This document shows, one piece after another, positions 39,286 to 47,206 of a DNA stretch of 64,000 nt; positions within the stretch are counted from its first letter, which is position 1, and each line of letters opens with the position of its first letter. Where the stretch lies: assembly GCF_001431505.1 (NCBI RefSeq), contig NZ_LDJP01000005.1:1-64000 (forward strand), written 5' to 3'. Position numbers and translations under genes: made by a program. The notes under the pieces were generated by a model. The model was not told the DNA's origin. It was given only the letters and a program-made list of their open reading frames with translations, and made no database searches. This DNA is from Stenotrophomonas daejeonensis (lineage in GTDB: Bacteria; Pseudomonadota; Gammaproteobacteria; Xanthomonadales; Xanthomonadaceae).

Positions 39286-39849
39286 ATGCGATTGGTTCTG
39301 TTGGGACCGCCCGGTTCGGGCAAGGGCACGCAGGCAACCCGCCTGAAGGAAGAACTGCGGATTCCGCACATTTCCACCGGCGACCTGCTGCGCGCCGAAG
39401 TGGCCGCAGGCACCGAGCTGGGCAAGCAGGCCAAGGCGGTGATGGACGCCGGCAACCTGGTGTCCGACGACATCCTGCTGGGCATGCTCGAAGCGCGCCT
39501 GGCCCAGGCCGACGTCGCCAATGGCTTCATCCTCGATGGTTACCCGCGCAACGTCGCCCAGGCCAACGCGCTGGGTGAACTGTTGGGCCGGCTGGACCAG
39601 CCGCTGGACGCCATCGTGCAGTTGGACGTGCCGACCGAACTGCTGGTCGAGCGCATCGCCGGCCGTGCCAAGGAACAGGGCCGCGCCGACGACAACCCGG
39701 AGTCGGTGCGCCAGCGCCTGCAGGTCTACAACGATTCCACCGCGCCGGTGATCGACTTCTACGCCGCCAAGGGCACGCTGGCCCGGGTCGATGGCGTGGG
39801 CGCGCTGGACGAAGTGCTGGCCCGCATCCTGGTCGCGATCAAGCGCTGA
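39286..39849 (+). CDS. adk: Adenylate kinase, short (LID-less) form
   Basis: 187 residues. Interconverts ATP+AMP and 2 ADP. P-loop LGPPGSGKGTQATR, AMP-binding HISTGDLLRAEVA and FILDGYPRNVAQANAL. At the LID position it has ERIAGRAKEQGRADDNPESV with only a short loop and no Cys4 zinc site, as in other short-form enzymes. The ATG at 39286 is preceded by GGGAGTCAGGA. Followed by a strong terminator. It sits divergent from the PPi-type phosphofructokinase. Confidence 0.97.
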   Translation: MRLVLLGPPGSGKGTQATRLKEELRIPHISTGDLLRAEVAAGTELGKQAKAVMDAGNLVSDDILLGMLEARLAQADVANGFILDGYPRNVAQANALGELLGRLDQPLDAIVQLDVPTELLVERIAGRAKEQGRADDNPESVRQRLQVYNDSTAPVIDFYAAKGTLARVDGVGALDEVLARILVAIKR

Positions 39850-39905
39850 TGCCGTCGCCGCTCCGGCCCGGCCGGAGCGGTCCGGGTCGGCCCCGTGCAC
39901 GAAAA

Positions 39906-39948
39906 CGAACGCCCCGGACCAGTGCATGGTCCGGGGCGTTCGTCTTGT
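39906..39948 (+). terminator. Terminator of adk
   Basis: A 15-bp perfect stem CGAACGCCCCGGACC / GGTCCGGGGCGTTCG with a 7-base loop, followed by TCTTGT, 57 bases after the adk stop. Confidence 0.85.
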
Positions 39949-40148
39949 AGGGGCCAGCAGGTGGGCGTGCTCAATGCCCCGCAGCATGAGCTCCCTGGGG
40001 ATGGGCCTCTTGGGGAGTAGGACCTGAGGGATGCTGCGGCTGGCCGGGCCATTGTCCGGATCGGACACCGCGACGGGTATAGGAATTTTCCCTACACGAC
40101 AGTGGGGAAAAGCGGACGCCGGGGCGCCGCATCGGTGACAATCGCCGC

Positions 40149-41597
40149 ATGAGCAAGATCCACATCCTCGGCATTGCCGGTACTTTCATGGGGGGCGTGG
40201 CCGCACTGGCGCGTGAACTGGGGCATCAGGTCGAAGGCAGCGACCAGGCGGTCTACCCGCCGATGTCCACCCAGCTGGAGATGCTGGGCATCGCCCTGTC
40301 GCAAGGCTATCTGCCCGGCAACATCGGCGACGATTGCGACGAGGTCGTCATCGGCAATGCGCTCTCGCGCGGCAATGCCGCCGTGGAGGCGGTGCTGGAC
40401 ACGAGCCGCCGCTACACCAGCGGCGCGCAGTGGCTGGCGGAAAACGTGCTGCCCGGCCGCGACACGCTGGCGGTGGCCGGCACCCACGGCAAGACCACGA
40501 CCACCACGATTCTGGCGTATTTGCTGGAAGCCGCCGGGCGCGAACCGGGGTTCCTGATTGGCGGTGTGGCGGAGGATTTCGGGGTTTCCGCAAGATTGGG
40601 GCGGGCTGTTGCCGCACCCTCTTCCGCCCCTGCGGGGCACCTTCCCCCGGAGGGGGAAGGAAACAAGGAGTCGATCCTGCCGGATCGACCGCTTTTTGTG
40701 GTGGAAGCCGACGAATACGACACCGCGTTCTTCGACAAGCGCAGCAAGTTCGTGCATTACCGGCCGCTGGTGGCCATCCTCAACAACCTGGAATACGACC
40801 ACGCCGACATCTTCCCGGACGTGGCCGCGATCCAGCGCCAGTTCCACCATCTGGTGCGCACCGTGCCCGGCCGCGGCCGGCTGGTCGTCAACGGCCATGA
40901 CGCGCACCTGGCCGAGGTGCTGGCGATGGGCTGCTGGACGCCGGTGGAGCGTTTCGGCTTCGACGCCTCGTTCGAGTGGAGCGCGCGCAAGCTGGCCGAC
41001 GACGGCAGCCGGTTCACGGTGCTGCGCGGTGGCGAGCCGCTCGGCGTCGTGCAGTGGCCGCTGTTGGGCGACCACAACGTGCTCAACGGCCTGGCGGCGC
41101 TGGCGGCGTGCGCGGCGGTGGGGGTGGATGTCGCGGCGGTGATCCCGGCGTTGGCCGGCTTCCACAGCGTCAAGCGCCGGCTGGAAGTGATCGGCGAACA
41201 CGGCGGCATCACCGTCTACGACGACTTCGCCCACCACCCGACCGCGATCGCGACCACGCTCGCCGGCCTGCGCGCGAAGGTGGACGGGGCGCGCATCGTG
41301 GTGGCGATGGAACCGCGCAGCAACTCGATGCGGCTGGGCGCGCACGCCGATGCGCTGGCGCCGTCGCTGGATGTCGCCGACGCGGTGGTGTTCCTCGCGC
41401 GGCCGGAACTGCCGTGGGAGGCGGCCAAGGTGATCGCCGCGGTGCGTGGCGATGCGCAGGCGGTGGCCGATACCGATGCCCTGCTGGCGCGGCTGGGCGA
41501 GGTGGCACACGCCGGCGACCACGTGGTGTTCATGTCCAACGGCGGCTTCGACGGCGCGCCGCGGCGCTTCCTGGCGCAGTTGCAGGGCGGTCGATGA
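40149..41597 (+). CDS. mpl: UDP-MurNAc : tripeptide ligase Mpl (murein recycling) with in-frame repeat insertion
   Basis: 482 residues, about 25 longer than E. coli Mpl. Re-attaches recycled L-Ala-gamma-D-Glu-meso-DAP to UDP-MurNAc. N-terminal Rossmann part IHILGIAGTFMGGVAALARE, ATP loop VAGTHGKTTTTTILAYLLEA, EADEYDTAFFDKRSKFVHYR, NNLEYDHADIFPD, YDDFAHHPTAIATTLAGLRA and EPRSNSMRLGAH are all intact. Between GVSARLG and RPLFVVEADEYD lies an extra block, GRAVAAPSSAPAGHLPPEGE plus about 10 residues (roughly 151-180). Its DNA matches the intergenic family-C repeat (see 40606-40662). The frame stays open, so the enzyme probably still works. The stop overlaps the next ATG. Confidence 0.95.
   Translation: MSKIHILGIAGTFMGGVAALARELGHQVEGSDQAVYPPMSTQLEMLGIALSQGYLPGNIGDDCDEVVIGNALSRGNAAVEAVLDTSRRYTSGAQWLAENVLPGRDTLAVAGTHGKTTTTTILAYLLEAAGREPGFLIGGVAEDFGVSARLGRAVAAPSSAPAGHLPPEGEGNKESILPDRPLFVVEADEYDTAFFDKRSKFVHYRPLVAILNNLEYDHADIFPDVAAIQRQFHHLVRTVPGRGRLVVNGHDAHLAEVLAMGCWTPVERFGFDASFEWSARKLADDGSRFTVLRGGEPLGVVQWPLLGDHNVLNGLAALAACAAVGVDVAAVIPALAGFHSVKRRLEVIGEHGGITVYDDFAHHPTAIATTLAGLRAKVDGARIVVAMEPRSNSMRLGAHADALAPSLDVADAVVFLARPELPWEAAKVIAAVRGDAQAVADTDALLARLGEVAHAGDHVVFMSNGGFDGAPRRFLAQLQGGR
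40606..40662. repeat. Intergenic-type repeat (family C) inserted inside mpl
   Basis: CACCCTCTTCCGCCCCTGCG and GGGCACCTTCCCCCGGAGGG plus GGAAGG reproduce the layout CCCTCATCC-RCCCC-TGCGGGGC-ACCTTC-palindrome seen at 59820-59855 and, in the reverse orientation, at 55240-55270. Here it lies in frame inside a conserved coding gene at a position where Mpl proteins usually have a short loop. Confidence 0.75.
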
Positions 41598-42199
41598 CGG
41601 TGCAGGCGCTGCCGCTGTTTCCGCTGCACGCCACCTTGCTGCCCGGCGCCGCGCTCGGCCTGCGCGTGTTCGAGGCGCGTTACCTCGACCTGGTGCGCGA
41701 ATGCGGGCGGCAGGGCAGCACCTTCGGCGTGTGCCTGATCCTGGAGGGCGAGGAGGTCGGCGCGCCGGCCACGCCGGCGGCGTGGGGCGTGGAAGCGCGC
41801 ATCGAGGATTTCGACATGGGCGCCGACGGCGTGCTGCAGCTGAAGCTGCGCGGCGCGCGGCGCTTCCGCGTGCTGAAGACGCACGTGCGCGACAACGGGT
41901 TGGTCATCGGCGAGGTCGAGTGGCGCCTGCCGGACGATGACGGCGAACTGCAACCCGAGCACGCACTGCTGGCGGTCCTGCTGGAACACATCCTCGAACA
42001 GGCCGGCAGCGAACTTGCCGGCGCCGGACAAGCGCAGATGGACCAGGCCGCATGGGTCGGCTGGCGGCTGGCCGAACTGCTGCCGCTGGAAGAAGAACAG
42101 CGCCTGCTGCTGTTGCAGGAGGACGACCCGTGTCGGCGGCTGGACCACCTGCTGGCATGGATTCCCGAATTCGACCCGCCCCCGGAAACCGATTTGTAG
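41594..42199 (+). CDS. LON-substrate-binding-domain protein
   Basis: 201 residues. The N-terminal PUA-like LON domain starts LPLFPLHATLLPGAALGLRV FEARY and includes GVCLILEGEEVG and RRFRVL; the C-terminal half is helical (LLAVLLEHILEQAG, WRLAELLPLEEEQRLLLLQE). There is no AAA or Ser-Lys protease part, so it is a stand-alone domain of unknown function common in proteobacteria. It overlaps mpl by ATGA, implying co-translation with murein recycling, though no functional link is known. Confidence 0.88.
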   Translation: MTVQALPLFPLHATLLPGAALGLRVFEARYLDLVRECGRQGSTFGVCLILEGEEVGAPATPAAWGVEARIEDFDMGADGVLQLKLRGARRFRVLKTHVRDNGLVIGEVEWRLPDDDGELQPEHALLAVLLEHILEQAGSELAGAGQAQMDQAAWVGWRLAELLPLEEEQRLLLLQEDDPCRRLDHLLAWIPEFDPPPETDL

Positions 42200-42225
42200 T
42201 GGTGGGGCTGGCCCGACCGCATCAC

Positions 42226-42462
42226 GCGGTGCCGGGCTTCATCGGGAAGGCCCCATGCGGGGCGAGCCCCGCATCTACGGAAGGCAACGGCCGCATCTCT
42301 TAGGTGCCGGGCTTGCCCGGCACGGGGCTTCACCGGGAAGGCTCCATGCGGGGAAGCCCCACATCTACGGAAGGCAACGGCCGCATCTCGTAGGTGCCGG
42401 GCTTGCCCGGCACGGGGCTTCACCGGGAGGGCTTCATGCGGGGCAAGCCCGACATCTACGGT
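42226..42462. repeat. Tandem array (2.6 copies, 90-base period) of GTAG-type palindromes
   Basis: The unit GTAGGTGCCGGGCTTGCCCG-GCAC + GGGGCTTCACCGGGAAGGCT + CATGCGGGG..AGCCCC.CATCTACGG + AAGGCAACGGCCGCATCTC repeats with an exact 90-base spacing (AAGGCAACGG at 42281 and 42371). The first copy has decayed arms; the last stops at the CTACGG. It fills the convergent gap between the LON-domain gene and the DedA fusion. Confidence 0.9.
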
Positions 42463-44450
42463 TCGCTGCGGATCATCAACAGCGGCACCCCGCTTTCCGG
42501 CAGCACCTGCTCGCGCGTTTCCACACCGTCCAGCGCCTGCCGCAGCGCCGCCAGCGCCGGCTCGGTGCCGGGCAGCGGACGCCATAGGCCGAACAGCCGG
42601 AAATGGCGCTTGTAGTGCAGGGTCTGCGCGCTGCCCAGCCACAGCGGTGCCTGCCCGGGTTGCAACTGCGCCGGGGCCGGCCACAGGCGCAGCGCATACA
42701 ACTCGTCGGCCCGGCTGCCGGGGCGCAGCATCAGCAGCGATTCGACGTGGGTGTCCAGCGTGGCCGGCAGCACCGGCACCTGTCCGGGCGCGGCCTTGCT
42801 GTCGAGCATAGCCAGGGCCTCCTGCCAACCGGCTTGGGCCTGCAGCTTCCAGCCGTGGCGTTCCAGTTGATGCTGCAGCGGCGCCAGCGGGCCGGCCACC
42901 TGCACGTCCAGCGGCCAGCGCAGGTCGTCGTCGAACTCGTTGCGGCGCGCCGGCAGTTCGCGCCAGCCGTCCTGCCACCAGTGCGCGGCATCCATCATCC
43001 GCGGCGCCTCGGCCACCGGCTCGAACTTGGCCAGCTTGCTCGGCACGTTGCGTGGCGCGTACCAGAACCCCGCCAGCAGGAAGACGCCGTAGAACAGCCA
43101 CGCCACCGGCTTGACCCAGAACGAGCGGTTGAAGCGGCGGCGGTAGGCGATGCCCAGCACCAGCAGCCAGAAGATGCCGAACAACATGCCGCCGATGACG
43201 TCGCTGACCCAGTGCGCGCCCAGGTAGATGCGGGCAAAGCCAATCACGGTGGCGACGATGCCCGACAGCAGGTACGGCCACACGCGGGTGCGGCCGGGCA
43301 GTTCACGGCCGATCAGCACCGCGAAGAAGCCGAAGGTGATGGTGGCCATCGTCACCGACACCGACGGGAAGCCGAAGCCGCTGCTGGCCGCCGGCGGCCG
43401 CACCACGTCCACGGTGGCGCCGAGCAGCTTGGTCAGCGCCAGGCCGAAGGCCAGCGCCGCCAGCCAGTGCGCGGCGGCCATCCAGCGCCGGCGCCACATC
43501 AGGTAGCCCATGCCGGCGGCGATGGCCGGCAGCAGCACCTGCCAGTCGCCCAGCGCGGCCAACGCCGCCATCGGGTAGTCGGCCAGCGGGTTGCGCAGGG
43601 TCAGCATGAAGCGGTGCACGGCCAGGTCCAGCGCCAGCGGCTCGCCGTGGCCGACCACCACCATCAGCAGCGCGAACCAACCCCAGCCCAGCAGCAGCAA
43701 CATCAGCGCCAGCATCGCCAGCGGCACCGACTCGCGCCGGCGCGGGTCGAACAGGTCGTTCCACCAGCGCCCGAGCAGGTGCGGGTGGCGCTGCGACCAG
43801 TGCAGCAGGCGCGCCAGCCAACCGTCCATGCGCGCGGCCGACCAGCGGTAGCCGTACAGCACGGAGGCCCATACCAGCGCCAGCACCGCGCCGAGCAGGC
43901 CCACCACCAGGAACAGCCGCCCGGCCACCGCCGCCACCGCGTCGTAGGCCTGTCCCAGTGCCCAGCCCGGCAGCAGGAACAGCACCGCCCACGACAGGCA
44001 GGCGATGCCGCTGGCCTGCGCATAGCGCGCCAGCGGCATGTGCGCCATGCCGGCGATGGCCGGCACGAACGGGCGGATCGCGCCGACGTAGCGGGCCACG
44101 AGGATGCTCTTGAAGGCATTGCGCCGGAACAGCAGTTCGCCGCGTTCCAGCAACTGCGGGTAGCGGCTGAACGGCCACACCCCGCGCAGCCGTTCGCCCC
44201 AGCGCCGGCCGACCCAGTAGCTCAACCCATCGCCGGCGAACGCACCGAGCGTGGCGCAGGCCACCGCGTAGGGGCCGGACAGCTCGCCCATGCCGATCAG
44301 CACGCCCACCGCGATCATCAGCGGCAATGCCGGCACGATCGCGCCGAGGATGATGACCGCGTCGCTGAAGGCGATGGCGAAGACGACCACGCCGGCCAGC
44401 GCGGGGTGTGCGGCGATCCAGGCCAGCAGGGAGTCGATCCAGGAATTCAT
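42456..44450 (-). CDS. DedA-PAP2-LssY_C fusion membrane protein
   Basis: 664 residues in three parts. Residues 1-200: DedA/SNARE-associated domain (GAFAGDGLSYWVGRRWGERL, RFVGAIRPFVPAIAGMA-like RYVGAIRPFVPAIAG). About 280-440: PAP2 phosphatase fold with KLLGATVDVVRPP and RIYLGAHWVSDVIGG. About 480-660: LssY C-terminal soluble domain. DedA proteins act in polyprenyl/phospholipid flipping, PAP2 domains dephosphorylate lipid phosphates; a role in recycling lipid carriers is plausible. The central PAP2 motif reads GFGFPSVSVTMATI, lacking the usual PSGH histidine. Divergent from the kinase-like gene, 86 bases apart. Confidence 0.88.
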   Translation of the reverse strand: MNSWIDSLLAWIAAHPALAGVVVFAIAFSDAVIILGAIVPALPLMIAVGVLIGMGELSGPYAVACATLGAFAGDGLSYWVGRRWGERLRGVWPFSRYPQLLERGELLFRRNAFKSILVARYVGAIRPFVPAIAGMAHMPLARYAQASGIACLSWAVLFLLPGWALGQAYDAVAAVAGRLFLVVGLLGAVLALVWASVLYGYRWSAARMDGWLARLLHWSQRHPHLLGRWWNDLFDPRRRESVPLAMLALMLLLLGWGWFALLMVVVGHGEPLALDLAVHRFMLTLRNPLADYPMAALAALGDWQVLLPAIAAGMGYLMWRRRWMAAAHWLAALAFGLALTKLLGATVDVVRPPAASSGFGFPSVSVTMATITFGFFAVLIGRELPGRTRVWPYLLSGIVATVIGFARIYLGAHWVSDVIGGMLFGIFWLLVLGIAYRRRFNRSFWVKPVAWLFYGVFLLAGFWYAPRNVPSKLAKFEPVAEAPRMMDAAHWWQDGWRELPARRNEFDDDLRWPLDVQVAGPLAPLQHQLERHGWKLQAQAGWQEALAMLDSKAAPGQVPVLPATLDTHVESLLMLRPGSRADELYALRLWPAPAQLQPGQAPLWLGSAQTLHYKRHFRLFGLWRPLPGTEPALAALRQALDGVETREQVLPESGVPLLMIRSEP

Positions 44451-44536
44451 CGCCGGATTATAAAAGGGCGGCGGTGTCGATCCGGTGGCAGGCGGCGATG
44501 ATCCAGTCAGCGCACGTCTAATAAAATGCCGGGGTG

Positions 44537-45193
44537 ATGAACCGCGACGACGACACCCGCATCCTCAAGTCCGACAGCTTCGGCCGCATCCTGCTGGTGC
44601 GCGACGGCGGGCGCCGTTTCGTGCGCCGCGACCTTGGCGCCACGCCGTGGTGGCTGCGCCTGCCGGCGTGGTGGCTGGCCCGGCGCGAGGCGCGCGCGCT
44701 GCGCAGGCTCGACGGCATGGCGGCGACCCCGCGGCTGCTCGGCTGGGACGGGCGCTGGCTGGACCGCAGCTACATGGAGGGCGCGGCCATGCACCAGCGC
44801 CCGCCGCGCGGCGACGTGGCCTGGTTCCGCGCCGCCCGGCGCCTGCTGCAGCAGGTGCACCGCAAGGGCATCGCCCACAACGACCTGGCCAAGGAAGCCA
44901 ACTGGCTGGTGCGTGCCGACGGCTCGCCGGCGCTGATCGACTTCCAGCTCGCCGTCTGCGGCAACCCGCGCTCGCGCTGGATGCGCCTGCTCGCCCGCGA
45001 GGACCTGCGCCACCTGCTCAAGCACAAGCGCATGTATTGCCGCGACGCGCTGACGCCGGTGGAGCTGCGCCTGCTCAAGCGCCACTCGTGGGTGCGCGAG
45101 CTGTGGTTCGCCACCGGCAAGCCGGTCTACCGCTTCGTCACCCGCCGCATCCTGCATTGGGAAGACAACGAGGGGCAGGGGCCGAAGGCGTGA
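44537..45193 (+). CDS. Small RIO/LPS-kinase-like (InaA/WaaP-type) protein
   Basis: 218 residues. Kinase-fold signature HRKGIAHNDLAKEANWLVRA, then SPALIDFQLAVCGN, corresponding to the catalytic loop HxDxxxxN and the metal-binding DF(G) motif as DFQ. The N-lobe is short (RILLVRDGGRRFVRRDL) and includes ARREARALRRLDG. Related proteins include Kdo/heptose LPS kinases and RIO-like kinases; the substrate is unclear. I chose ATG 44537; a GTG directly precedes it. It is divergent from the DedA-PAP2-LssY gene, which hints at an envelope-lipid role but does not prove it. Confidence 0.78.
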   Translation: MNRDDDTRILKSDSFGRILLVRDGGRRFVRRDLGATPWWLRLPAWWLARREARALRRLDGMAATPRLLGWDGRWLDRSYMEGAAMHQRPPRGDVAWFRAARRLLQQVHRKGIAHNDLAKEANWLVRADGSPALIDFQLAVCGNPRSRWMRLLAREDLRHLLKHKRMYCRDALTPVELRLLKRHSWVRELWFATGKPVYRFVTRRILHWEDNEGQGPKA

Positions 45194-45222
45194 TGGCTCC
45201 CGCAAGGCGGGAGCCATCACCC
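45192..45222 (+). terminator. Hairpin terminator after the kinase-like gene
   Basis: GATGGCTCCCGC / GCGGGAGCCATC, 12-bp stem with a 3-base loop, overlapping the stop codon region; followed by ACCCC rather than a T-tract. Confidence 0.6.
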
Positions 45223-45297
45223 CAAAGTTGCTTCGCAACTTCGGGCCCCGGCCTTTGCCTTGCCTATCCCCTTAACAAAGGGGGCTCCACACCAGGA

Positions 45298-45373
45298 AGT
45301 AGGTCGGGGCTACGCCCCCGACGCTCCGGGCACCGCGGGAAAAGCACGTCGGGGACGTGGCCCCGACCTACGG
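45298..45373. repeat. GTAG-type bipartite palindrome element
   Basis: GTAGGTCGGGGCTACGCCCCCGAC, linker with CTCCGGGCACCGCGGGAAAAG, then the inverted arm GTCGGGGACGTGGCCCCGACCTAC. Each arm is itself a hairpin and the two arms are inverted relative to each other. It lies 37 bases upstream of the SDR start. Confidence 0.88.
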
Positions 45374-45409
45374 TTGCTACTCTTCACGTTCCCTGTTGCC
45401 ACGGTTCCC

Positions 45410-46231
45410 ATGCCCATGTCCCTCGCCGGCAAAACCCTGTTCATCACCGGTGCCTCGCGCGGCATCGGCCTGGCCATCGCGCTGCGCGCCGCGCGCGACG
45501 GTGCCAACGTCGCCATCGCCGCCAAGTCGGCGGTACCCAATCCCAAGCTGCCCGGCACCATCCACAGCGCGGCCGAGGCGGTGACCGCGGCCGGCGGCAC
45601 CGGGCTGGCGCTGAAATGCGACATCCGCGACGAGGACCAGGTGCGCGCGGCGGTGGCGGCCACGGTCGATGCCTTCGGCGGCATCGACATCCTGGTCAAC
45701 AACGCCAGCGCGATCTGGCTGCGCGGCGCGCTGGACACGCCGATGAAGCGCTTCGACCTGATGCAGCAGGTCAACGCGCGCGGCAGCTTCCTGTGCGCGC
45801 AGGCCTGCCTGCCGCACCTGCTGCGCAGCGCCAACCCGCACATCCTCACCCTGGCGCCGCCGCCGTCGCTGGACCCGAAGTGGTGGGGGCCGCACACCGG
45901 CTACACCCTGGCCAAGATGGGCATGAGCTTCGTCACCCTCGGGCTGGCCGCCGAGTTCGGCCCGCAGGGCGTGGCGGTCAATGCGCTGTGGCCGCGCACG
46001 GTGATCGCCACCGATGCGATCAACATGATCCCCGGCGTCGATGCCGCCGGCTGCCGCCGCCCGGAGATCATGGCCGATGCCGCCCACGCGGTGCTGACGC
46101 GCCCGGCCGCCGGCTTCGGCGGGCAGTTCCTGATCGACGACGAGGTGCTGGCGCAGGCCGGCGTCACCGACCTGTCCGGCTACGCGGTCGATCCGTCGCG
46201 GCCGCTGCTGCCGGACCTGTTCCTCGACTGA
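45410..46231 (+). CDS. Short-chain dehydrogenase/reductase (HSDL2-like)
   Basis: 273 residues. NAD(P)-binding TGASRGIGLAIALRAARDGA, CDIRDEDQVRAAV, NNASAIWLRG, catalytic region HILTLAPPPSLDPKWWGPHT and YTLAKMGMSFVTLGLAAEFG with the YxxxK pair. The LAPPPSLDPKWWGPHTGYTLAKMGMS block is characteristic of the HSDL2 N-terminal domain-like SDRs, whose substrates are mostly unknown, perhaps acyl derivatives. ATG at 45410 or the in-frame ATG two codons later. Single gene, convergent with the channel gene. Confidence 0.9.
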   Translation: MPMSLAGKTLFITGASRGIGLAIALRAARDGANVAIAAKSAVPNPKLPGTIHSAAEAVTAAGGTGLALKCDIRDEDQVRAAVAATVDAFGGIDILVNNASAIWLRGALDTPMKRFDLMQQVNARGSFLCAQACLPHLLRSANPHILTLAPPPSLDPKWWGPHTGYTLAKMGMSFVTLGLAAEFGPQGVAVNALWPRTVIATDAINMIPGVDAAGCRRPEIMADAAHAVLTRPAAGFGGQFLIDDEVLAQAGVTDLSGYAVDPSRPLLPDLFLD

Positions 46232-46251
46232 GCCGGGTTGCCCGCCGCGGG

Positions 46252-47133
46252 TTATGGATCCATCGGCTCGGGCAGCCCGTGCCCGCAGCGGTTGCAGAAG
46301 CGTGCAGCCGGCTCGTGGCCCTCGTGGCCGCAGGCGGGGCAGCCGCGGTTGTCATGGCGGTGCCGTTCCGCCTCGGCCTCGGCCCTGCGCATGCCGCTGG
46401 CCAGTTCGGCGGTGTAGATGCCGGTGGGCACGGCGATGATGCTGTAGCCGATCAGGATCAGCACCGAAGTGATGAAGCGGCCCAGCGTGGTCTGCGGCAC
46501 GATGTCGCCGAAACCCACCGTCGCCATCGTCACCACCGCCCAGTACATGCTGGCCGGGATGCTGTTGAAGCCGTGGCCGGGCCCCTCGACCACGTACATC
46601 AGCGCACCGGCGATGATGGCGATGGTGACCACCATCGACAGGAACAGCAGCACCTTGCGGCGGCTACGCCACAAGGCCTGCAGCAGCAACCCGCTTTCCT
46701 CGATGTAGCGGGTTAGCTTGAGGATGCGGAACACGCGCAGGATGCGCAGCGCCCGCACCACCAGCAGGCTCTGCGCGCCGGGGACGAAGACCGACAGGTA
46801 GGTCGGCAGGATGGACAGCAGGTCGATGATTCCCCAGATGCTGAGCGCATAGCGCAACGGCCGCCGCACCACCGCCAGCCGCAATGCATATTCGGCGGTG
46901 AACAGCACGGTGAAGGCCCATTCGACCATGTAGAACCACGTGGCCCAGGCCTGGTGGATCCGTTGCACGCTGTCCAGCATCACCACCGCCACGCTGGTGA
47001 CGATGGCGTAGACCAGCAGCAGGTCGAAATTGCGCGAGGGGCGGGTGTCGTGGCGGTGGATGATGTCGAACCAACGCTTGCGCCAGCCGGTTTCGCTGGC
47101 GGGGTTCAGCTGGGGAGCGGAGAACAGGCGCAT
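46252..47133 (-). CDS. Voltage-gated-type potassium channel with C-terminal zinc ribbon
   Basis: 293 residues, six transmembrane segments. S4-like positively charged stretch VVRALRILRVFRILKLTRYI, pore helix and selectivity filter MYWAVVTMATVGFGDIVPQT, and S6 FITSVLILIGYSIIAVPTGI. The TVGFGD filter predicts K+ selectivity. The C-terminus adds a short double-CxxC zinc ribbon (GCPACGHEGH ... RFCNRCGHGL), unusual beside a channel core. The ATG at 47133 is the natural start. Divergent from the aminotransferase gene, 73 bases apart. Confidence 0.92.
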   Translation of the reverse strand: MRLFSAPQLNPASETGWRKRWFDIIHRHDTRPSRNFDLLLVYAIVTSVAVVMLDSVQRIHQAWATWFYMVEWAFTVLFTAEYALRLAVVRRPLRYALSIWGIIDLLSILPTYLSVFVPGAQSLLVVRALRILRVFRILKLTRYIEESGLLLQALWRSRRKVLLFLSMVVTIAIIAGALMYVVEGPGHGFNSIPASMYWAVVTMATVGFGDIVPQTTLGRFITSVLILIGYSIIAVPTGIYTAELASGMRRAEAEAERHRHDNRGCPACGHEGHEPAARFCNRCGHGLPEPMDP

Positions 47134-47206
47134 GCCCGGCATTGTGCCGCAGCCGTCGCAATGGGGGACAATGCCGGCTTCGCCCGCAACCACCCACTCG
47201 AACGCC

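Noticed and set aside
42226-42462. Possible CRISPR array
   Set aside because: The period is 90 bases, whole units including the linker are repeated, there are no unique spacers of equal size, and no cas genes lie nearby.
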